Translations under genes and position numbers: made by a program
Shown: positions 27,201 to 39,200 of the stretch, in pieces
Layout of the letters: every line of letters starts with the position of its first letter
Numbering within the stretch: position 1 is the stretch's first letter
The notes under the pieces: generated by a model
The model's database searches: none
Told to the model about the DNA's origin: nothing
What the model saw: the letters and a program-made list of their open reading frames with translations, nothing else
Origin: Serilophus lunatus
Lineage: Eukaryota > Chordata > Aves > Passeriformes > Eurylaimidae
NCBI GenBank assembly: GCA_013399895.1
Contig: VXBA01004870.1
Span: forward strand, 186,001 to 250,000
DNA length: 64,000 bases
Reading direction: 5' to 3'

Positions 27201-30200
27201 TCCTTCATATTTACCGTGCACAATATGTGTGACCCAGCACCAATCCAGCACCTGTTTGTTTAACTTACTATTTTTGGAACCCTTCAAACCCTCTGACTCC
27301 ACACTACCCACTCCTTTTCTCCAAAATGGAACCGTACAAAGTGATTTTTTTTTTTATTTTTTAGGGGGAAAATAACCCTCCTGAGTTTCTAATGTAAATC
27401 TTATGACAGTTTCTTTCCCATCACAGCTTTATAAAGTAGGAAACAAGTGCTGTGTTCTTCTTGACAAATGGAAAATGGGTTTAGCTTCCACACTTTGCAT
27501 ATTTATTCAATAGTTGTGATATGGTGATAGAACAGGCCTGCCCGTTAATGGATGGGCTATAAAGAGTTGAATATTAAAGTTGCTAATTAAATGCTGAATT
27601 CCCCCATACACCTCCTTTCCCCAGTCCTTCACAAGTGCATCTGACTCAGTGTTGAGAGGGTGACAGGTTTTATTTTCTTTCTGCTCAAGATTTGAGATGA
27701 AACCCTCACGCCCTTGAAGCAAACAACTGAACCACATTAGTTTCAGCAGAACTGAGATTGCCAGGGAGCCCTCTCTGCTCTTACCATAGCTTCCTCTGCT
27801 TCCAAGCATCTGTTCATCTGTTTGATGCTGCTCAGGTCTTGCTACAGTTAGCTATGCTTTTTGAAGGCCTGTCATCCAATAATGGCATTTCTAACTTCAG
27901 GAGGCAGATCATTATGGGTGCCAAGATGTTTGCAAAACTCAGGTATCCCCACACCATGCATCTGCCCAGGAAGATGTGTCTGGGGCAAAGCAGGATGCTC
28001 CATACCACAGAGAGTTGCAGCCAGACTCAGAGGTCTCTATTCTGCTGAAGGAGCCTTGAAACCAAACAAGGAATTGCAGGGAAAGATTGCACTTCTTTTG
28101 CCAATTCATAGTTCATTGGCTTGTGTAAATACCTGCTTGCGTAACAGCTAACTTGCTTGTACCAGTTGCTAGTTGTGTTGGGTACAGAAACTAAAATCAA
28201 AAATTAAGAAAACAACAGCACAAGTGTCTCCTCACCTCTGCAAGTGACAGCTTTCTGTGTCTGAAGTCACTGTTTAACTGTTTTGGTGGGTTTTCAGGGG
28301 TCTGAGCATGACCTCTTCTGTTATCTTAGTGCATGCCCCCGGGTGTTCACCTGTGACTGTCCCTTGCAGCCCAGTCCATCGAGCAGCGGCTGATGAAGAT
28401 CGATCACACCGCCATCCACCCGCATCTGCTTGACATGAAGATTGGCCAAGGGAAATACGAACAAGGATTTTTCCCAAAGCTGCAATCGGATGTCCTGGCA
28501 ACGGGACCCACCAATAACAAGTAAGCACAGGTGTTTTTATTTTCTGGTTTTAAAAGCAGGTGTCTCGTGCAAAAGATTCACATCATTGGACAGAAGGCCT
28601 AATTTTGGATGACATGTAACCAGTCTAATGAACCCAGCAGTTCTTTCCATTTCTGCTATGTATAGGCTATGACTTTAGAAGTTATAATCATAGTTTGTAT
28701 TATGTTAGGAAGTGTTAGCTCTGGTCTGTGGGAGATTCCTCAGTTCTGCTTCCTGTTGAGTGGCAAGTACCCTGTCTTCTCATGTACAGTATTACAAATT
28801 CAAAATTAATCGCTTAGCTGTTTTGCATTGAATAGGATAATTTGGAAACAAAAGGCAAAATTCAGATTCTGAAAGAAATTTTGGTGTTGAATGAAATTAA
28901 TGCTCACTCTGTTCCTCTCTTTTCTTTAACTGTTATTGCATCACCCTGAGATTTTTGTAGCTCTGTTTCTGTTTCCACATTAGTATACCCTGGAAAAATT
29001 ACTTGGTCAGGGTGGAAAGTATGTGGTTCTGCACCTGAGTTTCTCTTTTGAGTCTGATAGGTTTCTGTGGTGCACTTTGATATGAAGGTAGGAATACCTA
29101 TAGCTGTGGAATTGACCATGTCTTTACATAGTTAATCTACCTATGGTAAAATGAGAATTTGTAGTGCTGACACTCTTTACCTTTGTACAATTACAATACA
29201 AAGTAAGTGTTGCGAGTAACTTTTTTTTTTTCTTTCTTACTTCAAACTCCATGAATGAAGGAGGGGGTGTTTTCTCCTTCTTCAAAAGTGAAATATTTGT
29301 GCATCAGTGATTGTAAATTCGTTAAATTATTAGTTTAAGCCCTCACTTCCAGTTTCTCTGATAAGTCAAAATGTGGGAGCACATTTGAGAGCTTCAAAAG
29401 CTACAAGTGTCCAAATGTTAAAGCTAGCTCTTGTTTTAGACGTGTGCATGCACACATGCTGCTTTGAGCTCCTGTATGAGGTGCCCACTCAATTCTATTT
29501 ATACAACTCTTGTGCACCCCAATGCTGGCTAATCCCTTTTTAATAGCTTGCTAGGAATAAAATTTGCAAATGATAAGATGTTCTTAAGCTTTGAATGTTT
29601 AAAGAATTGCAATTATTTAAAAGGAATTGAGGGAAAAAAAAAAAAACCACAACAAAAAGGAGAAAAGGATGAGCACATATTTTAAAGTTCCTTTATTTGC
29701 AGTCTTCCTGCAAATGGATACAAGAGTTTATGGGTAATGGTCCCTTGAGGAATGGAGGATTTCTTAATCTTGTGGGTTGCTGTATTTAGCAGTCTGCCTC
29801 TTATCCTTATGGTGGGTTTCAATTTTACAGTGTCAGCAACAGTGTGAGCAAGCCCAGCCTTCTTGAAGTTGTTATATCTTCTGGTTCTATTGCAGAATCT
29901 CAGTGAATCTATGAATAAGCGTCAAATCAAAAATAGTTTTCCTTATGTCTTGTGAGATGCTTCTGTTAGATTGGTACCTATTCCAAAATGTGGCTCTAAT
30001 TTCTTGAGTGATAATTTTGATTTAGATTGCAGCATGTTTCAGAATTTGTAAGTACCAAAATCCCATTACTTATCACAAAGCAATGTCAAAGTGACAAATG
30101 TTTGGAATTCCTCCAGTTGTATATCACCAAAAAGGTTTGTAATTGGAAAATCTCAAGACCATCTGTTTATATCTTCTTCCTTCGTGGTTTTCATGTGAGC

Positions 30201-33200
30201 AGCTGAGAGGACTCTTTCTCTCCTGTTTAAAATGAGTAATTCTGCTGAATTTACAACCACGTATAAAACAGATAGCTTTTTCATGCTCTCTGCAGTTACA
30301 GTATGACTCTTCTGGCCACAAAATCAATTAAGTATAGTCTTCCATTAATTTGAATTCTTTAATTTATATGATTCTTGGAGATATGTTTTACTTGCTTGTA
30401 GGACTGACCCTATGGGTACAGGGTAAGAGAACATTTCAGACACTTCAGATGTAGCTGTTATGTGTTTACATTATAAAGTTAATGCAAATGATACTGCTAT
30501 GTAGATAAGAATTATTTTTGCAGGTGTCAGTTTTACATAGCAAAATTTGTCCTGAATGTTGTAGAGAAGTGCATTTATAAGAAAAGTAAAAAAAAAACAA
30601 GGAGAAAAAAGAAAAATCATTCTCAATGAATTGTAGCTGGACAGTAGCAAATAAACCTATTCAAAGCTGTTTTAATGGAAACCTGTCCTCCTCAGCAATC
30701 AGGTATTTATTGCTTCCCTGTCTGGGCTGATAAACTAATAAATGTATAACCAGAGCTCATAACGTTATCTGGCTTTAATGTAACCAGGCAGAGCGCTAAA
30801 GATATTTCTGTCAGTTACTGGGCTGTTACATGTATAATATATTATTTCAAAATCACAGGTACAGTGCAAACAACAAACAGTTTTAGTTTCAGTTTGAGAT
30901 CCTATATGTGGTCCCAGAAAATCACACAGCCTAGGCAGGCAGAAATTGTGTGGGAGAAGAGGCGTCTGCCACTTGCTTGCTGGTCTTGGAGGGCAGGGCT
31001 TGGGCACGGGCATGGGTGAACAGACACATTGGATCACTTAGCATCACTTAGGTTGGAAAAGACCCTGAAGATTGAGTCCAACTGTAAACCTGCCACTGCC
31101 AACACCACAATTTGAACTTTGTGCATTTGAACCTGAGTCCTGGTCAGAATGAGATTGTTTATTTCAATACAAATCTGACAGGGATGGTGGAACTGAGAAT
31201 AAGAACTGGAGCTCCGTAGGAGTAGAAGGAAGGCTTTAAAAGGTTTCCTAGGACAACATTAGGCATGGGGATCTTGAACCTATGTAAACAATGAGGGCTT
31301 AGAATGGGAAGCTTCCTGCATGGGTAAAGAGTTAGATAAAAGATGAAGAGCATTGAAGTAAATGGTCAGGTTTCATAGTGGAAGGTTGATCACATTAGGA
31401 TGTGGAAGTGTTAAAACACTGTAGTGTTTTGACCCTAACTGGATACCAAGTAACACCAAAGCTGCTCTCTTACTCCCTTTACAAACAGACTCCAAGTGGG
31501 GATATTAGTTAAATGTATTACTAACTGAATCAGAGCTTAAGGATGAGAAGTAAAATAAACCTTAAAGACACCTTCCCCCCATTCCCCTCCTTCCTAGTTT
31601 CACCTCCTCCCTGCTCAGCGGTGCAAGAAGATGGGGAATGAGAGTTACAGTCAGTTGTGGTTTCTGCTGCTGCTCTGAGAGAGAAGTCCTTCCCCTGTAT
31701 CTCATGGGGTCCCTTCCACAGGAGGCAGTCCTTCACAAACTTCTCCAGCGTGAGTCCATCCCATGGGCAACAGCTCTTCAGACACTGCTTCCACATGGGT
31801 TGCTTCTCCACAGGGTGCAGTCCTTCAGGTGCAGCTGCTGCAGTGTGGGTCCCCACAGGCCACAAGTCCTGCCAGGACCCTCCTCCAACATGGGCCTTCC
31901 ACAGGGTCACAGCCCCCTTCCAGCATCCACCTGCTTCAGTGTGGGCTCCTCCACGGGCTACAGGTGGATCTCTGCACCCCTGTGGTCCTCTATGGGCTGA
32001 AGGGGCACAGCTGCTTCACCATGGTCTGCACCATGGGCTGCAGGGGAACCTCAGCTCCAGTGCATTGGAGCACCTCCTCACCCTCCTTTTGCACTGACCT
32101 TGGCGTCTGCATTGTTGTTCACATGTTCTCACTCTGCTCTTCTCTGGCTCGCATCTGTCCCTTAACTTTGTTTTCTTCCTTCTTAAATATGTAGTCCCAG
32201 AGGTGTTCCTATCATCCTGACTGACCTGGCCTTGGCCAGCAACATGTCTGGCCTGGAGCCGGCTGGCACTGGCTCTGCCAGACATGGGGGAAGCTTCCAG
32301 CAGCTTCTCAAAGAAGCATTCCCTACAGCCCCCCCACCACTACCAAAACCTGGCCACAGGAACACAATACAGACACCAAAGTCTATCACTCAAACGAAGT
32401 CTGGTAGTGTTTCATCTGTCAGCCCATGGCCATGCTCTGCAGCACACTTTGCACCACTTCTGTCACTCAGCTGCTTCTTCCTACTCCCCTTTAAAAGTGT
32501 CCTTTAAAAGTGTCCTTTAAAAGACCAGACCAGGGGATGAGCCTGTGCTCTTCTGGCCCCAGCCAGCATCAGGCTGATTGCTGCTTTCTCTCACCTGCTT
32601 GGTCCTTTCTGGATCAGGAGAGCATCTGCTCTTACATTTGCTCCTATTCTTACCAGCAGCTCCAAATTTCAGTTTATTGAAAAGAAACAAAAACTTTAAG
32701 CAAATAATTAAAACAAACCAATAACCAAAACCACCGAAAAACCCCCAAACACAAAACACCCCACCCCAGCTCCCTACCTCCATAAAATTGGAAAACAGTC
32801 TCCCAGGTATATGATTAGTTTTCCTAATCAGTTTTTGATCAAGATCACTAGAACATGGATAAGACATTAACTACAGAATATGCAGATCTGAAGTTAAGCA
32901 AAAGATTATAACTGTTGTATCCAAATTATTTTTTCTGTAAAGAGCAATTCATCCCAGCTAACAGCAATTGAACAAAAAACACAAACCAAAACCCAAAACT
33001 CACCCAGTTCTGTCCTTATTCCCATCAGGCCAGAAAGTGTCCCACTTGAGGGGCTTCCTCTGCACTTATTGCCTTCAATACATCCCCCAAATCATGGGAA
33101 AACCTTCTGAATCTACAGAGAACAGCTGCAGCTTCCTCTGAGTACAAAGCACTCCCATCATGCTGCTCTAACCTTGTAAAGCAGTGGCTTCTGCAGAAGT

Positions 33201-36200
33201 CCTGCTAGAAAGCATCCCAGGAGAAAACAGGCTGCCGTCCCTTAGGCAGTTTGTCTATTATTCTGGAAAATGCCCGTGGCTTCCAGAGTCCTCATTTCCT
33301 TTCCCAAACCCCAGCACCACACTGTGATTTCCATGTGTTCCCTTCTTCCCTCTCTTCATGAATTTTCTGCCAGGCTTTTAAAATTGTAACTGGGTCTCTA
33401 CTGGCTGATGCATTTGCAATGATTTAGGAGTGGAATTTGAATGACAAAAAGCCAAGCTACATAAACACTTCATGGTTTTCGATTAGCTAATTGTTAAATT
33501 AAGGGGAATATGCTTACAGTGCAAAATTAAAACAATGAAACAAGCTGTGTTTTCAATCTAATTGATTACCTTGTAACTTAATTTGTACTAAGAAGCTTGA
33601 TAAATAACATTAAACATTTCGGAAAAAAACACTGATTGCACACCAAGCATAGGAATATATTTGCATTCTGGTGATTTGTAGTGAATGCCTGCATGAACAA
33701 CTGAACTGATTTTTTTCTTATATATTTTGGTTTTCAAATGAAAGTTTTCCTTTGTTACACATTTACAAAATGGCTTAAATTATCCTTTTTTTTTTTTTTT
33801 TTCCTTTCTGTTTGGCCCTGGTTTTTTCCCCCTTTCTTTATATGAGCCCTGCTTTTTATCTTGCCTATTTCTCTGACCAGCCTGTTTCCTCTTTTCCTAC
33901 CTTGGCCACTTCTCTCTCCTGAGCCCTCTCGCTTGTATCCCAGCTTCCTGGGAGCTTGTGCTTTTGTCTGTCCTCTATGTCCTGCCTGACCTGCAGCAGT
34001 TCCCAAGAGAGGGCACAGTCCAAGTCTTCAAGTGCAGATCCCGCTATACTTGGCCTCTTCACCTCAGGTTTTAGCTGAGTGATGTGTTGCTCTTGCCCAT
34101 GAAGCAGATTTCAAAATTCTTTGCTTTCTCCAGGCATTTGTTCCTGAGCTGTGTTTTGCTGATCTCACCACTGTGTCAGTATTTATTTGTAAAAATCATG
34201 CATTAGGAGTGTAATAAATTGGTTTATTTTTGTGCTCCAGTTAATGGCATGACTTGTGTGGACACTGTCCTGTGGCCTCCATTATCAGGTTGGGAACTGC
34301 CCAGGGTTTACCTGCAGGGTGCTCTAGTTTTCCTCATTTTTAAATAGAACTACTGTTTGCTTCTTACTAACCCTTAACATTGGTTACTGTTTTTAATGAG
34401 AATATGATACATACGTATATAGAGATACATAATGCAAAGGAGTTCCTGAATGTGATGACAGAATTCATTCTGGTTTTAACCTAAGTATTTTTGGTGAGGG
34501 AAATGGTCTTTCTCTTTTACTGAGTGCTTCATATTATATGATGTTTTACTACCTCCCTATCTGTTTTAAGGCTGTCTGTCTTTCAATTAAGGCTTTTTAT
34601 TTTTTTAATCAAGTCAAACAATTGCGTTTTCAAGTAATATAGAGTAGCATCTCTGCAGTGCCTTTAAACAAACATGAAATTAGTCAGCAATGAGCCATCC
34701 ACACACAGCACTGACGTTATTTAAACTTTGTGAGTAGTAAAAGCTTGCCTTTTACATAAGAAAATCTGAAACACACAGGTACTATGCATTAGGTAACTTA
34801 ATATAGCAAACCATTGACAAGTGCAATGAAAGTATGAACAATTTGTATTCAAATACATGCATTTTCAAGAAGAAACTGTGACTGAAAATCTGTGCTTAAA
34901 AATGTTTTCTGAGATAGGAGATATGTGCTATGGTGACTTGGAACCTGATAGGCAAGTCTCTAGAACTATTGATCAGCTGGTGCAAGGTGGGAAAACTGTA
35001 ATTCTTTAATACATCATTTTAACACAGCTGTGCAGAATTGAAGTTCACAGGGAAAGCTGTGCACCAAATCCTTGTATTCTTTATTCTATTTGCTTTTCTA
35101 TGAACAGTGTTACTGTCTCAAGGGACTTTGCAAATTAAATACCACTTAGAACGGTGGTTCCTCAGGGCTCAAGAGATGATGCTGCCAATTCTCTACTTCT
35201 GTTCCTTGCAGAGGATGGCTGTTGTGGGTGCCACCCTTTTAAATAATTTCTTTCCATAAAGACTGATGACACAGCCTGTCAGTCTAACACCTCTCTCTCT
35301 AAGGCATATTGTTCATTTTTGTCCACCCAGTGTTCAGTCTCAAAGCTTTCCTATTGTGCCTTGCAACAGAGACGGAAAAAATGCGTAAGTATCTGAGCCT
35401 TCATTCTCCTTACCATGGAGAAGTGTTTGTGGAGCACATCTGTAGTGTGGATCCCCTCCCCTGTCAGCCCCATCAGGTGGAGCTCAGTTTCGGCATTCCT
35501 TTTAATTTGTTTGATCTCACGTGCATTTGACTCGGAGTCTCTGTGCAGTCCCACACAAACTGCATCTGAATCCAAGCAGTTTGCATTTGCAGTCTGTGTG
35601 TGTTTAATATGTGCAAGCTGCATGTGTGTTTTAGGGGTATTTGGTAGAGGGTGTAGTACAGCTATGTGCTAATTTGTGAATACAGAAACACAGTCAGGTA
35701 AGTTCTTTGATGGATAGGATAGATTGATAGGTAGAATGGGTATTATAATGATTTGCAGATCTAAGTAGCAGCCTGCCTCATGAGATGGTTTATATGAGAA
35801 GATTTAGGTTCTGTCCTATAGACAAGTGCATTTGTCTCCTTTCTTCTCTCCTTTATCACTGTAAATAGATTGTAAATTACAATAGTGATTTTCATGGAGA
35901 TGGCAATATTGGTTAAATCCCTCTGTCAATGAAGTTCTCTAGCAGCATGTTCATGTATTGCAATATATATCTTTCCTGTTACACTCCTGTCTGGTTTGGG
36001 TAGACATAATTTCTTCATTTCTCCATGGAGCTCTATGTTTTGCTAGATTGTTTCTAAACCTTGATGCTGACTATCTTACCACTTTTATTATAGAAATTAA
36101 GCATCACAGGTTAAGTATCTTCTTTTGCAAGTGTCACCATTACATTTCCTCCAACCTGTGCAAAGCTATTCCTATGCTTGTTGGGTCTAATTTGATAGTA

Positions 36201-39200
36201 AACAATACTGACTGAAATTTATTTGGTTTGTGTCAAAAGGGTCTTATTATGAGATGCCTGCATTTCGTTTCTCTAAGTTGAACAGAGCACAGTCTTCCTT
36301 GGTCCCTCCTCTGAAATATCACTGCTTTTTCACAGTCCCTGGAGGTGAGGAGCATTTATCTGTGAACATGGGAGTTAGGTACAGTCAGACATACTGAAAC
36401 AAGCGTTTTCTCACTTCTCCATGTAGGCAGCTTGTCCCTGGGCTTCCCACAGCACCACCCCTGAGCTGCATCTGCTTCACCCCCAGAGACTTGGCGCTTG
36501 TAGCAGCGCTTCTGCCTCCACTGTGAGGAGTAAATGAAACATGCCAGTAGTCACTCTACTGGCAAAAAATAAAGAGGAGAGGTCATTTTTTGGGTCAGGG
36601 AGCACTTGGGCAGCAACTGGGCTCAGTAGCAGTACTGCAGTGCTATGCACTCCTAGGTGCCAGGCAGCTCTGGGGTCATCCCTCCAAGGTAGGGACCAGC
36701 CAGGAGGGCTTCATCTCCTCAGGCATCTGCTCCACAAGGACACGGGTGAAAAGCCCAAAACTAAGGGCTGATGAACAGGTGTTTGCTGGTGGGAATACAG
36801 CTTTCTTCACTGCTTTAGCAGCACCAGGCTGAGGTGTGAATACAGCAGCAGCTGACTACAGGGCCAGGAGAGGCATCCAGATGGGATTTTGACAGCCCAA
36901 GGAAGGTGATGTGGCCACTAGGTTGGGCTTTTATCCCACTTAAAATCACTTTGAGTGATCAAAAGGAAAGGAAGAGTAATTTAAAATAAAATCATTGCTG
37001 ATAAGCGGGCTGGGAATGGTTATTATAATATTGAAACATTGTTTTGGGAAAATTCTCTGTGGCCCAGTGAAGAAAAGGCTTTAAAAGATTTAGCTGCTTG
37101 ATCCTGCCTATCTGCTGTTAGATCTTCCAAAAGTCTCCCAGAGAGATTCAGAGCGGTATACAAATGCACAGACCTCACTCATTGATTCAACAGCTCTTCT
37201 TCCTTAGCTTACAGGTTGGGGAAGAGGGAACTTGCACCTCACTGCATGTGTAGTTGCTCCAGCTAATGAACAGCAGTTGCTTTAATGATGGTATATTTGA
37301 TATAATTATTCTATGGCTTTCCTTCTGCTTTCATCATTGACAAGATGTGTTCCCTCAAAGGACAGTTCTAGCAATTCTTTTGTCTTCCAGTAACTGCAGA
37401 AGTGCTAGTGGAGAGGAATCCAAGCTCTGTCTAGAATTCAGAAAATACCATATAAATTAGAGCTGAAATATGATTTAACTTTCCAGTGTGTTATTGGCAT
37501 TCTGTCATGTGAAACATAAGCATGGTACTGGCTTGCAATAAATGGAAAGTCTCCAGAGTGGGGTAGCTAAAGTCACACTTATAGCTACTGCCTTCTGTTT
37601 GAGAGTGCGTTTTTCTGCTACATTTCTACTTGTTGAGATTATTAAAATGTAGGGGTTTATTTCCATCCTCTCAGTGATCTAATAAGGTCTTGGCTCTTGC
37701 TTCTGAAAAAAAAAAGATTAAAAATGGTGACTTAATAAACTCAGGGGCTATTTATTTTTAAGACTTCTACAGAGGTGCAAAGACACTTATGTCAGTAATG
37801 TATTCCTCTGAGAAGGTATCAGCATTTGCTGTGCAGACACCTGTTGGGCTGTTTCATTTAGTTACCAGGGACTTGAGGCTACATTGCTTTAAAAATAAAT
37901 GTCTTGTCATGTAGGATAGTGAGGTGAGGAACCATAATTACATGCAGACCCAGATTTCTTCCTTTGTACTTGTTTTCTTGACATTATTTGGGAGGTAGGA
38001 CAAGACAAATTGTAGGTAATGACAATTTGAATATAAAAATGACAGTTCCTGTGACTTTTTTTCCCCTTTTTATCTGTGCAGTTAGCCAAAATTTGATCTT
38101 CATTTGACCCACCAGAGTAACTGGTGGAGATAATTAGGTATATGTATGCAAAGTCCTTATCTCTAGAAACAGGAGAGTTTGGTTACCCGGAGTCACATCT
38201 CTGCGCTCCTACGCATCCCCAGTCTCTTACTGGACGTATCAGAACCCAAGTCCAGCTCCATGCCAAGAGTTTCCTTCTCCAGGCATGCATCTTCCTGTGT
38301 CACCAGCTGAAGCACCTTGTCCATACAGTTCAGATCCCAGATCTTGTTTGTATATGCTCCTGTTTGGGGTGCATACAAAAATAAAGGGATGTTAGAGGTG
38401 AAGACTGCTGTTCTCACCAATACCACCAGTGTGGAGAGGCTCACCAAGCACACTCTTTGATGTGGGCATCTCCAGGTTTCCCTCTGTATAGATCTATCAA
38501 AGGCAGAGAACCCAAATCCCCAAAGGCTCTGTGTGTTGGTCACAGCTCCTGTAGAAAAAGTCATCTCAGAGCAGTCATTCTGGTGTGGCGCCCAGGATGG
38601 ACGCTTCAGTCTGGAGCAGAAAGGTCTCTAATTCAAGTGCTACTGTTGGCGACTGTGGGCTGTTATCTTGGTGGGTTGTTTTTTTTGTCTTGCTGCTTTT
38701 TTTTTTTAAACTATCCCCTCAAATTTTTCTGTGCAGCTTCCTCCTGCAGGGAGAACCTTATTCATACATCACACCAGGCACCAGAGCTCAAGCACTGCTC
38801 TGAGCAGGTTTCATGTTCTGTTTTGCCTTGATTTCATTCTTTATCTTCTGAGTGCAGGAGAGAGGCAGAACAGACTTCATGAAGTGACTGGAAGGCTATA
38901 CATTTAAAGGTGTTTTTTTTTAATACTGTATTTGAAAGATATTTTTAATTTTAATGAACACAATCACAATAATTAATATTCTAAAGATATAGCCTTTATG
39001 TGCATTAGGTTGCATATTTTTAGTGCTTGATAGGTTGCTTTATACAGTGTTATTTCAGCTTGCTTTTATAATGATTGTATTAACTTCTTTTTCTCTGCAC
39101 AAGTTGAGCATTTTTGTTTTCGGGGATTTATGTAAAGGAGTTTGGACACTTGGAAACTTCAAGGTTGCTCAGTTTCAAACCCGGTTACCAAGTGGCTGGT

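Noticed and set aside
31638..32507. Several overlapping long open frames of 90-146 codons on both strands
   Set aside because: They fall inside the GC-rich LTR and follow its tandem CCACRGG-type units. No protein family is recognisable.
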